A DNA stretch of 64,000 nucleotides from Gnetum montanum (taxonomy: Eukaryota > Streptophyta > Gnetopsida > Gnetales > Gnetaceae), in assembly GCA_015680685.1 (NCBI GenBank), contig MNCI01002098.1, forward strand, positions 285,625 through 349,624, in the 5' to 3' direction. The translations under genes and the position numbers were made by a program. How positions within the stretch are numbered: the stretch's first letter is position 1; every line of letters starts with the position of its first letter. The notes under the pieces were generated by a model. It was not told the DNA's origin. It did not search any database and saw nothing but the letters and a program-made list of their open reading frames with translations. Below, piece by piece: positions 24,701 through 35,490 of this stretch.

Positions 24701-27700
24701 GGATCCCAAAAGAGGGTTAGACATTAATAAAACTAGACAACTTGGGTTTCCATGTTGGGGAAATAGTGCCCAACATGGAAGAATGGGGGTAACACCCATT
24801 CTTACCCCTTAACACTCATCTAGCCCAATTTTAATCCCCAAAGTAGGCCCACATGGCCTAGAACCCCTCCAAGCACCCTCAACAGCCCCAAAACCTCACC
24901 AAACCTAGTGGAAAGTGGTTGAAACCTTGGGATCTTGTAATTCCACACTAGGAGAGGCTTCATCCATGCTGAGCATCTTAGCCCTAGTGTGGATGGATGG
25001 GGGAAAGACCAAAATTTACCTACATCAATTACCTATTAGCCATTTCATAGAGCCTAGTACACCCTCATAGCTTCTATTAGCTTAGAATGATCTTAGAATA
25101 AGTTGATTATCTTCCCATAGCCTATTATATCTTGGTGAACCCCCCCCCACCCTCCATGCTTCCCAGTGTGGAAACTTAGGGGGTACGTAAGAAAACCTAA
25201 TTTATAATCCAAAATAGCGAAATAGCCTACTCTTGTGACTCCCAGACCTTGCGAGAACCCTCTAGAGCTTCCAAAGATCTAAAAAGTAGTCAAAATGGTA
25301 CAAAATTTCCATCCCCATATCATCCATGCTGGGGCCATCATTCCTAGCTTGGAAGAAGGGTGAGACTACATGAGATACCTAGAAGCCTCCAAACTAATGA
25401 ATCTTGACACTAAGCACTAATCGTTGACAACGACAACCTTGAAGGTTGACATGCATGTTTAATTGGTTGTCGAACTAACCTAGATTTGAGATTATTGATT
25501 CTTCCATAGTGGGGGAGACCTCTTCTAGACTACCCAAAATGGAAACAAGGTGGATGATGCTAAGAAAGTTAGTGGGGAGTCTAAGATGCAAGAAAACAAC
25601 GTTGAACTATCTAGTACTGACACCAAAACCTTGATAGCCTCTCTAGAAGTCACTAGAATGTCAAAAATCAATAAAAATTAATTTCCTAAGATTATTTCAA
25701 GCTAGGGATAACCTCATATATGCTAGGAATTATAGTCTTAGTGTGGATGAAGGGAAAAAAACCAAAATTATTGAAGTTTGCATGCAGTTGACATTCTAGA
25801 AGCAATGTAATCCTTCTAAAAGACACTAGACTTTTGAAAGTCACTCATAATAACTCAAGCTTGTTTCCCTTGGACTCTCCACATTGAGAAGGGTTCCATC
25901 CAAATTGATCATCCCACCCCCAACATGGATGAAGAGGAAAAGCCTAAAAACCCTATCACAACCCTCAAAATGACAAGATTCTGATCCTAGGAATCAATAG
26001 TTGACACAGGTAGCCCTATGGACACACATGTTGCATAGCCAAAATTGTTAAAAGAATAGTAAAAGGAAGAGTCCGTTGGTGCCTCCATGATAAGAACCAC
26101 CTCCACACTAGCCAATGTGGAAGAAAGGGAAAACTTTTAGGGAACTCCAAAATAGATCCTAGATGCCTTAAATGGATGCTAGAAAGCTTTGTGTGTGTCC
26201 TAGAACCTTGTTGGTGTATCCTAGAATTCTTAGACTACCAAAATTGACCATGAATGAAAAAAAATCAATTCCCCACCAATTTTCCACACTGAGCATGAGA
26301 ACACTAGCATGTAAAGTGGAGTAAACATTAATAAAAATTTTGCATCCATCAACACAACCAAAGTTTGACACTAGGTAACAATAGTTGAAAATAGCAACCT
26401 CAAAGACCTACATGCATGGCAAAAAATGACATAAAATGATGAAAAGAAAGGTTCCTTAGGTCATTCACATTGAGAGCCACATCTTCCATGCTAGCCAGTG
26501 TGGAATTAGGGAAGAAAATTTTGGACCACTCAAATATGATCTTTAAACACCTTAAGCAAACAACCTACAACCTAACATGAGTGCTAAGATTAGTTTCATA
26601 CCTTCTAGAGCCCTCAAACCCTACAAAAGGGATCACAAATAGTCACAAAGCCATCTAGCTTAATCTTCCACACTAAACATATCATCCCTAACATGGAAGA
26701 ATGGTGGGAAGCCTAGAAAAATTTAGAAACACCATAAATTGCCAAAGTTTGGCCTAGAAACCTAGTTCTTGATCTTGGTAAGCCTAAGAGCTAACATGCA
26801 TGATTGATTGTAATCTGAATTGATCTAGATAGAGGATTCTTGCCTCATCCATGCTAGAGAATATTCTTTCTACACTAAGCAGCATGGAAACAAGGGGATA
26901 AAGCTTATTTTCTACTTTTCATGCAAGATGACACTCTTAGAAATTAAAAACCTATGCTAAAGAAGCCCAAGACCTCATAGCCTTGAAACTATACTTGTTG
27001 GACCTTGTTTCAGCCTTCAAAGCTCCTTCCCCCAATATTCCATGCTAAAGCAACTCCTCTAGAATGGAAACAAAGGGATGAGACCTTAGATACCCTTCAA
27101 TGACCTCCAAACATGCTCAAAATTAGCTAGAAACTTCCAAAATCATGATCTATAGTCCTATGAGCCTAGAAACATGATCAACGTGTTTCAAGAGCATCCT
27201 AAATTCATGGAAAAAGTGTCTCCCCATTCTTCCACATTGGGGATACTATGATCATCATGGAAGAAATGGAGGAAAGCCATTTTAGCATGTTTTAACATCC
27301 AAAACTAACTCAAATTACCTCAAAATGAAGCTGGAGAAGGCACAAGTTCCAGATCTAGGTTCCAACTATTAGTTTGATCTTATTTGTCATTTTTTTGATA
27401 AATATTTTGATTCTCCATGTTGAACCCCTCCTCTTCCATGTTGGTCGATGTGGAAGCATGGGGGAAGGCTTTAAAACTTACCTTTTGGCCTTTATAGACC
27501 TCCAAAGTACCCAATTCTGATACATTTGGCTCTATGCTACCTTGGGAAGGCTCCAAAACATCAATTTTGAATCTCTAGATGTTCCAAAATCCACTTTCCT
27601 TGGTTTCCATGCTAGCCAACATAGAAATAAGGGTGGCCCAGCATGGAAACCTTAAAACACCTGATTTCTAGGTCTAAATAGCTCATAAATAGCCTTGACT
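24700..27700. repeat. Tandem array, period about 190 bp, with a hairpin core in each unit
   Basis: About 16 degenerate units are marked by a core of the form TTCCATGCTGGGG...CCTAACATGGAAGAAGGG. Cores start near 24751, 24963, 25152, 25323, 25503, 25714, 25878, 26082, 26283, 26484, 26667, 26847, 27038, 27229, 27412 and 27605, so spacing is roughly 165-212 bp. Each core is an imperfect inverted repeat. Between cores a second shared segment recurs (TTGACACTAGG...AACCTCAAAG...CATGCATG, for example near 25398 and 26368). No open frame runs through it. The core motif resembles sequence in the Tat LTRs at 32940-33130 and 43480-43700. Confidence 0.8.
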
Positions 27701-28019
27701 AATATCCAAACTCACTGAATAACCTTGTAGCCTTAAACCATGACCTAATAAGGTCTAAAACTAGAAAAATCTAATCCTTTTTTACCTATATAAGTCAAAT
27801 TCCATCATATGTAGTTTTCTGTGGTAGATTTGGCCTTATTGCATGATGTTTTGACTTGTCCCTAGCCTTGTGCTGTGTGTTTGACCTTCTTATGGGCTTC
27901 ATGTAGCCTTATATCTTCTATAACTTCCTTATTAAATTCTTATTTACCTTATTTTATCCTTTGATTAGTATCAAATAGTGGGTTTTAACCTTTCCTCACT
28001 ACTGTTGGCACCATGTGAT
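27700..28019. other. Junction between the array and Tat pol, no gene seen
   Basis: No coding pattern is seen. TTTGACC-type phrases resemble the pro-pol spacer of the Tat element. I could not place a precise element boundary or TSD here. Confidence 0.4.
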
Positions 28020-28300
28020 CATGGTCTACTATGATTTTAAACTAGCATCATGGCTTGCCAAGGCCTAAAATTGGTAGAACCATAATATTTGCTAATCATT
28101 TTTAGCATTATTTCTCATACATCTCTTTGTTTGACCTTTGTTTCACCTCTATTGTCCTTTTTTTTCTAGTATTTACTCTAGTTATAGCCTTGGATGACAT
28201 TGTTTGCATTAGATAACATGTATTTACATAATTTTATAACATTTTAGCATTGTTTATGTACTTTTACCTAGGTGCAACTTAATATGATTTTGGTTAACAT
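28020..28300 (+). other. Tat pro-pol spacer (copy C3)
   Basis: This is homologous to 37165-37440 read on minus. It has two minirepeat units (TTTTAAACTAGCATCATGG near 28045; CCTAAAATTGG near 28072), then TTTGACCTTTG...CACCTCTATTG...GATTTTGGTTAACATG. It leads straight into the pol frame. Confidence 0.6.
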
Positions 28301-29540
28301 GTAGGATTAAAGTATGAGTACCTAGGAGAGAATAAGTTTGCCTTTGCATCTATATGAACGTCATGGTGATGTTGAATGATGTATTTACCCTAATTACCTA
28401 GATCTTAAGTCTGAGAGTCTTGTTGACTACATAGCCTCAATAGAGAGTCCTCTAGAATGGACTAAAATCCTAGTTAAAACCCTTGACCTTGAGGTAGGAA
28501 ACATTAACAAAGGCTCTCTAGTTGAGGTTCCTATCACAACACACAGTGGTAAGGAGAAAACCCTTAAACTAAGTTCCTCACCGAAACCCTAATAGGCTCA
28601 AGACATCACCAAGGTCCTACAAGGTAATATTAAGGTCTTTACCTAGTCATATGAAGATATGCTAGGCTTAGACCTGCACCTAGTACAACACAACATCATA
28701 CTAGACCTTAGCATTAGATTAGTTAAGCAAAAAGTATGTAAGATTAGACCTAATTTGGCCTTGGTAGTTCATGATGAGATCTCAAAGCTCTACCAAGCTA
28801 GTTTCATTAATGCTATCAACTATGCAAAATGGATGTCCAACATAGTGGTAGTGCCTAAGAAAAATGGGAGTATTTATATTTGCATCAATTTTTAAGACCT
28901 AAATAAAGTGATCATCAAGGATGAATTTCCTCTACCTAGTATTAATCAACTTATCAATACTATAGCTAGACATGCCTTATTTTCCTTTATGGATGGGTTC
29001 TTAGGATACAACCAAATTAGGATCAACCTAGAGCTCTAACTTAACATGACCTTCATGAACCCTTAGGATAAGTTACAACCCATGTAATAATTGCTTAAGA
29101 ATGTGGTTCACTATGAGTGGATGGATCAACTCCATGAGGCCTTTGAAAACCTTAAGCAAGAGTTGATACAAATGTTGATAGTCTATCCTTTATAAGAGGG
29201 TAAACTGTTTTACATCTACCTTACCATCTCTAACATTTCCATTGCTTCTCTACTTTGTTAGATGCATGATGATAGAGCAAAAATGCCAGTATACTATGTT
29301 AGCCATGCATTAGTTGTCCACTAGTCCTGATACACTAAAGTGGAGAAGTATTGTCTAGCACTTTCTCATTGAAGAAGTGGAGATGCTACCTCTCTAGAAG
29401 CCAAGTCAACATCATTTGCAAAGATAACGTGCTTAGAGACATAATGATCAATATCTATGAGAGTAGTTGTATAGCGTGATGGAAAGCCATAACTAAGGAG
29501 TTTGAACTTTATTACATCTCTCAATCCTCAATGAAATGTC
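28300..29540 (+). pseudogene. pol: Tat pol: reverse transcriptase (YxDD core deleted) and RNase H (copy C3)
   Basis: Reverse transcriptase copies element RNA into DNA. The N-terminal half is clear: QHNIILDLSIR (28687), NALVVHDEISKLYQA-type fingers with WMSNIVVVPKKNGS (28830), DLNKVIIKDEFPLPSINQL (28900), and ALFSFMDGFLGYNQIRI (28975), the Tat version of the palm. After TFMNP (29055) the frame jumps to DKLQPM...HYEWMDQLHEAFENLKQEL (29070-29160), which in the reverse copy lies some 430 bp further on. The YxDD catalytic motif and thumb are therefore deleted. RNase H follows (PVYYVSHALVVH, 29288; YTKVEKYCLAL). Stops are frequent. Confidence 0.8.
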
Positions 29541-30060
29541 AAGCTATAGCCATACAACTCATTGTTTCTTCTATTGATGACCAAGTAGACATAGATCCTG
29601 AGTTCCCTGATGAATACATTAACATTGTTAGCCAAGTGTCCAAGGGTTATGAGGTAGTCATGCACTTTGAAGAAGCTTTGACTACCCATGGGGCCAATGC
29701 CACTACCATCATAACATTCGCATTTGGTGAAATTTGATTCTTTGCCTACTATTTTGAGTTTCCTTGTACCAACAACATAGTGGAGTATGAGGGATTGATC
29801 AGAGGGATGACGGTAGCTCATGACCTAGGAATTAGATGCTTAATGATCAAAAATAATTCACAATTGGTGGTTAGCCAAGTAACCAACGTCTATGCATGTA
29901 AAGCCAAAAATTTACAATCTTATTATGACCTAGAGAAGTAATTTCTACAATAATTTATAGACAATGATATCCAGCATATACCACGAAATCAGAATGCCAT
30001 AGCTAATGCAATTGCAACTGTAGCCCTCAATATGCTATCATATGTGTTTAGTAAGTTCTC
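29541..30060 (+). pseudogene. Second, archaeal-type RNase H domain of Tat pol (copy C3)
   Basis: Tat elements carry an additional RNase H between the first RNase H and integrase. Here FPDEYINIVSQVSKGYEVVM (29605) leads to MHFEEALTTHGAN (29665), where the family normally has F-D-G-A. The first catalytic Asp is thus replaced by Glu. CTNNIVEYEGLIRGM (29768), the LGIRCLMIKNNSQLVVSQV strand (Gly-Asp-Ser replaced by Asn-Asn-Ser) and IPRNQNAIANAIA (29985) complete the fold. Confidence 0.75.
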
Positions 30061-31435
30061 CACCTTAACCATGGACTGTACTATTCCCATCACACAGAAC
30101 AATGAGGATACCTTTGTGGCTGTTGTTCATACTACTCATGCCAGGGTGTGGTATGACGATATCAAATTTTACATTATTCATCATGAATCCTAACAAGACC
30201 TAACTATTTTTCAAAAGGATGTCGTACACAAATAATAAAAGTAGTATGTCATCATAGGTGATAGCACATTATGTTGATGATGCTATGATGGGATACTCCT
30301 AAAGTGATTAGGTAAAACCAAAACTAGAATAGTCCTAGAAGAGGTTCACGAGAACGTTTGTGGAGGACATATAGGACCTAGAGCCATGGTCACTAAGATT
30401 AGATAGTGATGCCATTAATGGCCCCATATGGAAAGTGAGTACCTACAGAAGATTAAGCATTATGACACATGCCAATGGCATAGTAACCTCATACATGTAT
30501 CGCCAACTAAGTTGCATACCACTTAGATCACTTGGCCATTTCAACAATGGGGATGAAATACCATTAGGCCTATAATTCCCAAGTATTTCATACGACATAG
30601 CTTCATCATCATTGCAACCAAATACTTTACCAAGTGGTTTGAGGATATTCCCCTAAGGAAGACTACATTCAATCAAGTTTGCAAATTCATCTTAGATAAC
30701 ATTGTATCCCATTTTGGTATACCCATGATCATAGTTATAGAAAATGAACCATAATTTAGTAGCCATGAAGTGAAATACTTTTTTCACAACCTAGGTATTA
30801 AAAATTCTCTCTCATCTTCTTATTACCATCAAGCGAATGAACAAGTAGAGGCGAGCAACAAATCCATCATCAACTTTCTTAAGAAGATGCTTAACAACAA
30901 TAAGTGCAATGGCATGAGTGACTTATCCATGCACTTTGGGGTTATCGTACAACTTATTGCATGGAAATTGGTGTAACCCCTTATATCCTAATTTATTATT
31001 ATAAAGCTTTTTGCTTCTTGAATTATAGGTGTTGTTAATCTAAGTAGCTTTGATTGAATTCATTAATGACAAGCAAAACAAGGAGTTGTGGATAATAGCC
31101 TTGGACTTAGGAGAGGAGCAATGTATGTAAGTGTTTGCTCACATTGAACACTATCAAGAGAGGTAAAAAAAATAGCACCACCATAACTTGACCAAGCATA
31201 AGATTAAGGAGGGTGACCTGGTCCTCAAAGCCATGCATGAGCATGCAGATAAATTCTTAGCCAACTAGAAAGTGTCCTTCCTTGTTGCCAAAGCCTATGA
31301 TAATGGAGCATTTAGGATAGTCGACATGGATGGGAATAAGCTAGCCAATCCAGTCAATCATTCCTATCTAAAGCCATGGTACATGTATTCAATAATCATC
31401 AATAAGAAATCCTACTCTCAATGACCTACTAGGGC
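30061..31435 (+). pseudogene. Integrase and C-terminal tail of Tat pol (copy C3)
   Basis: Integrase joins the element DNA to the host genome. The zinc-binding part is visible as EVHENVCGGHIGPRAM (30330) and HYDTCQWHSNL (30450). In the core, WPFQQWG is followed by a stop near 30550, then TKYFTKWFEDIPLRK (30620), then a decayed second-Asp region with NEP.FSSHEVKYFF (30745). The Glu helix is SSYYHQANEQVEASNKSII (30820). A Lys/His-rich tail (to about 31435) carries KSYSQ at its end. No chromodomain is present, as expected for Tat. Confidence 0.75.
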
Positions 31436-31764
31436 ATAAAACTACTGATATGGCTTGATAGGGCCTAAAACTAGTTCAACATGGTCCACTGAGATCTTAA
31501 ATTGGCATCACCTGCTACCAGGGCGTAAAATTGGTGCAACATTGTCAACTACAACCTTAAAATGATGCCATGGTTTTCCAAGATCTAAAATTGCTACAAC
31601 ATGGTTCACTAAGATCTTAAACTAGCATCACAGCCTACCAAGGCCTAATATTGATGCAAGATGAGCCGCTACAACCTTAAACTATCACCAAAGCTTGCCA
31701 AGGCATAAAACTAGTGACACGACCTACTAAGGCCTTAAACTAGAAACATTGGCAATATGGGTTG
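31436..31764 (+). repeat. Dimeric 32+28 bp tandem array at the 3' end of Tat pol
   Basis: Units beginning TAAA(A/C)T alternate in length 32, 28, 32, 28, 32, 28, 32, 28, 30, giving a 60-bp higher-order unit. The long units share GATGGTCCACTGAGATCT-like ends and the short units GCCTACCAAGGCC-like ends. The array runs directly into the LTR of the reverse Tat element at 31765. Confidence 0.8.
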
Positions 31765-33518
31765 TGACTAAAAACCTTGATCGTTGAATAAAAAACCAAG
31801 GATCCTCTATGCAAGTAGTTTTCCAACCCCAAATCACTAGGGCTTGTATGATAAAAATGGGATTCGAGGTAACTTGGCTGGTCCAGTAGATCAACCAAGG
31901 ACTTATGAGATGAAAAACATGGGAATATAAATAGATATGAATAATTCATAGAAAATAAATTTATTTTTAAACACAAAACCCAAAAATTAAAACTTTATTG
32001 AGAAAGAATAAAGAATAAGTTAGAGAAATATGTACAAATGGTGCTTGGATGAGCAGAAAGGGGGTTCACTTATGCAAGAGTTCAAAGTGCATTGAAGCCG
32101 ATGTGATCTACTCCACAATCCAAGTGCTAAGCTACTCTTGATGCTATTGAACCTTCCTTCATTGCTACAAACTCAGATCTACAAGTTGGATCACTGTTGG
32201 GAGGTAAAAAAGATGGAAGATTTGGATGCGAAATTTCTTCACACTAGGGTTTGAAAATCCTAGAAGTGTAGTGTTGATACAAAAAATCTATCAAATCTTA
32301 AGGCCACAATGGTTCCATGTTGGGGTTCAAGAAAATGCAAGTATGGAAACTTGCAAGAGCTCTTGAGTGCTTGAAAGTTCCTCAAGTGTGGAATTGTGTA
32401 GGTGCAAATTGCTTGATAATGCTAAACTTGCTTGGAATTGTTGAACAAAAAATGCTAAAGTTGCTTGGAATTGCTAAACAAAAAGTGTTGAACTTGCTGA
32501 AAATTCCAAAATCATGTAACTATTGAATCTTGTTAAAATGATCAAACAAAATTGCTTGTATGCCAAAAGTTGTTGAACATATAAATGGTGTTGCAGGTTG
32601 GATTTTATAGGATCTTTGGGCCATGAATGGGGCTGCAAATTGGCTATGATTTGGCTGCAAATTTTTTGTGAAATGGAAGAAAATTAGCTGCAAAATGACT
32701 AAAAATTTGATGTGAATTTATTGCAAATTGGTTGCGAAATTTAGGTGAGATGGATGCCCAAATTTGGGGGGTTACTATACATAGTAAGTACTTTCCCCCA
32801 TGGCCATTACATTTACTATAAATAGTAATCAAGGCACACCTTTCAAGCTGGAGATGAATCTTCCATGATGAGATCTCCAACATGCTTGTTGAAGTGTTTG
32901 GTTAACATTGAAGTGTATGAAATGATGAATTTTTTCTTTTCTGGCTTCCATGTTGGGGAAAAACTTTCATGCTGGGGGGAAACTTTCTAGACTAAGGGGG
33001 GAAATTTTTCAGGCTAGAGGGAAACTTTTCAGGTTGGGGGAAAACTTTCCAAGCTATGCATGTGGTCTCCACATTGAAGGGGAATAGTTTCTAAAACCCC
33101 CATCCTTCCACATTGGGGGTAGGTAAGATCTACCCCCTTGCATGTGTTTCCAACGTTAGAAAAATGTATCCCCCCATAAAACCCATCAAATTGCCTTTTT
33201 TGGCATTACAAAAGGCATTTTTGACCCCACAAGCCCAAATATAGATACTAGGTAATTGTTTTCACTTGGGGAATGAGGCTTTGACCACATATGAGGCATT
33301 TTCAGTCCCAAAAGTATAAGGTATGTGAAATTGCCCACTATGGATTATTATTTTTACATTTACAATGAAGTTTTGCCTTAGGTTTCATGGGGTGAAAACT
33401 ACATGATGAATGTTGGCTATAACATGAAAATTTTTGTGGTGTTTCTATGGCCCCTCTTTTTTGGTGCTTGGAGGATTGATTTGAGAGGAACCAACAAAGA
33501 ATACAAAACATCACTACA
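31765..33518 (-). mobile_element. 3' LTR of reverse Tat element
   Basis: The 1754-bp LTR reads TGTAGTGATG (33518) to TTTTTAGTCA (31765) on minus. It contains a G-rich minisatellite (32940-33060, units like AACTTTCATGCTGGGGG), paired TACTATTTATAGTA-type palindromes (32773-32830), and AATAAAG on minus near 31995. It pairs with 42341-44009. Confidence 0.85.
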
Positions 33519-33559
33519 TATTATAATGCTACAATGCATATAAGCCACATGAGAATTAG

Positions 33560-33660
33560 GCTATGCAGGTCACCAAGGTCACTAGTTTAAGGCCATGGTA
33601 AGCCATGGTACCAATTTAAGGCCTTGGCAAGTTGTGTTTCTAGTTTAAGGTTGTAGTGGA
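33560..33660 (-). repeat. 29-bp minirepeats between integrase and 3' LTR
   Basis: On minus, two to three units of TTAAACTAG...GCCAAGGCC with regular 29-bp spacing. The unit is the same as in the pro-pol spacer. Confidence 0.7.
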
Positions 33661-33689
33661 CCATTTAGAGCAAGCTCACTTGTTAACAA

Positions 33690-34750
33690 TTGACAACTAC
33701 ATCTAGTATGGCTTTAGATAGGAATGATTAACCAAATTGGCTAACTCATTCCCATTCATATTAGCTATTCTAAATGCTCTATTCCTATAGGCTCTAGTGA
33801 CAAGTTAGGACCCTTCCTAGTTAGGTGAGAACTTGTCTGGATGGCCTTGGTGACTAGGTCCCCTTCCTTGATCTTGTGCATCATCAAATCATGATGATGT
33901 TGCTTCTACCTCTCTTGATCATGCTCAATGTGAGTGAGTGCTTACATTTTTCACTCCTCCACCAAATTCAGGGTTTTTGTCCACAACTCCTTGCTATGCT
34001 CATCATTGATGAAGTCAATCAAGGATACTTGGAATGATGTCACCTATAATTCAAGAGGTAAAATAGCTTTAGAACCATAAGAAAGGTATAAGGGAACATG
34101 TCGATTACCATGCAATAGGTTATTCTATATGCCCATCATGCATGGAAAAGCCACTCATGCCACTTTTGCTTGCTATTGTTGAGCATCTTCTTAAGCAACT
34201 TGATGATGGACTGGTTGCTTTATTTTGCTTATCCATTGGCTTGAGGGTAGTAAGGTGACAAGAAAGAATGCATAATTCCTAGATTATGACAAAAATCCTT
34301 GGTTTCTTGGCTACTAAATTAAAGTTCATTATCTGTAACTATGATCATGGGTATGCCAAAATGAGCTACGATGTTATCTAGGATAAATTTACAAACCTTC
34401 TTAGATGTGATCTTCCTTAAGGGAATAGCCTCAACCCACTTCAATTGCAGTGATGATGAAGCTATGTCCTATGAAGAATTTAGGTGTTATGGGTCTAATG
34501 ATATCCAACCCCCATTTTTGAAATGGCCATGTTATTTGGGTTGTATGTAACTCAGTTGTTGATACATGTATCAAGTTTCTATATTGTTGGCATGTATCAC
34601 ATCGCTTAAGCTTTTGTAGGCAGTCATTCTCCATATCGGGCCAATACTAGCCTAAATATCTAATCTTAGCAACCACGGCTCTAGGTCCTATTTTCCCTTG
34701 ACAAACTCCCTGGGGAACTTCCTCTAGGACTATTCTAGCTTTGGTTTTAC
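33690..34750 (-). pseudogene. Integrase of reverse Tat element
   Basis: Read on minus from 34750. The zinc-binding region has a damaged His pair (GVCQGKIGPRA) and intact KRCDTCQQYRNL (about 34590). WPFQKWGLDIIRPITPKF (34520) holds the first catalytic Asp. The second-Asp region near 34340 is broken by stops. KPLH-type C-terminal segments are recognisable (HIEHDQERQKQHHHDLMMHK, about 33900; KGPNLSLEP). Multiple stops and frameshifts. No chromodomain. Confidence 0.75.
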
Positions 34751-35490
34751 CTAAGAACTATAGGAGTATGCCATCATAGGATTTTTGATAGAATGTGTTA
34801 TCATCTATGATGACATATTGCTTCAATTTCTTGCATATGACATCCTTCTGAGTGGTAGTTAGGCCTTGTGAGGATTCATCATGCATAAGATAAAATTTGA
34901 TAATGTCATACCACTCCTTGGGAGGAGTATTATGGATGATGACTATAAAGGTATCCTTGGTGTTCTGTGTGATTGGAGTAGTGCAATCCACAGTTAAGGT
35001 GGGAAACTTGCTAAACACATTTGGCATCACACTATGGGCTAATGTTGCAATAACATCAGCTATGGAATTTTCATTTTGAGGTATGTGTTTGATATCAACA
35101 TCTATGAATTATTGTAATAATTGATTTCGTAGGTCATAGTAAGGTTGTAAGTGCTTAGCTTTTCATGAATAGACTTTAGTTACTTAGTTAACCATGAGTT
35201 ATGAGTTGCCTTTGATGGCTAGGCATTTAATTCCTTGATCACTAGTTACCATTATCTTTCATATTCTGCTACTTTGTTGGTACATGGAAACCCAAAACAA
35301 TAGGCAAAGGATTGGATTTCACTAGATGGGAATGATACAGTGGTAGCAACACTAGGCCCATGAGTGGTTCAAGCTCTGTCAAAGTTCATGACTGCCTCAT
35401 AACCCTTGAACACTTGGCTAACTATGTTAATGTGTTCATTAGGGAATGTAGGATATATGGCTCCTTGGTCATCAACAAGTGAAACTGTGA
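34751..35490 (-). pseudogene. Archaeal-type RNase H and linker of reverse Tat element
   Basis: On minus, FPNEHINIVSQVFKGYEAVM (about 35430) leads to NFDRA, keeping the catalytic Asp that the plus copy has lost. FGFPCTNKVAEYER (35280) follows, then a decayed strand. The linker to integrase (35030-34758) reads KFPTLTVDCTTPITQN and KEWYDIIKFYLMHDESSQ, an open stretch of 90 codons. Confidence 0.7.

Noticed and set aside
28000-28015. CACTACTGTTGG as a CACTA transposon end
   Set aside because: Orientation is wrong for a right end and no matching inverted terminus is found near 12.4-12.6 kb.
9360-31764. A single plus-strand Tat element split by the Athila-like element, the antisense gene and the array
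   Set aside because: Attractive, but the C1 and C3 spacers overlap by roughly 80 bp of similar sequence and no TSD joins them. I left them as two blocks that may or may not be one element.
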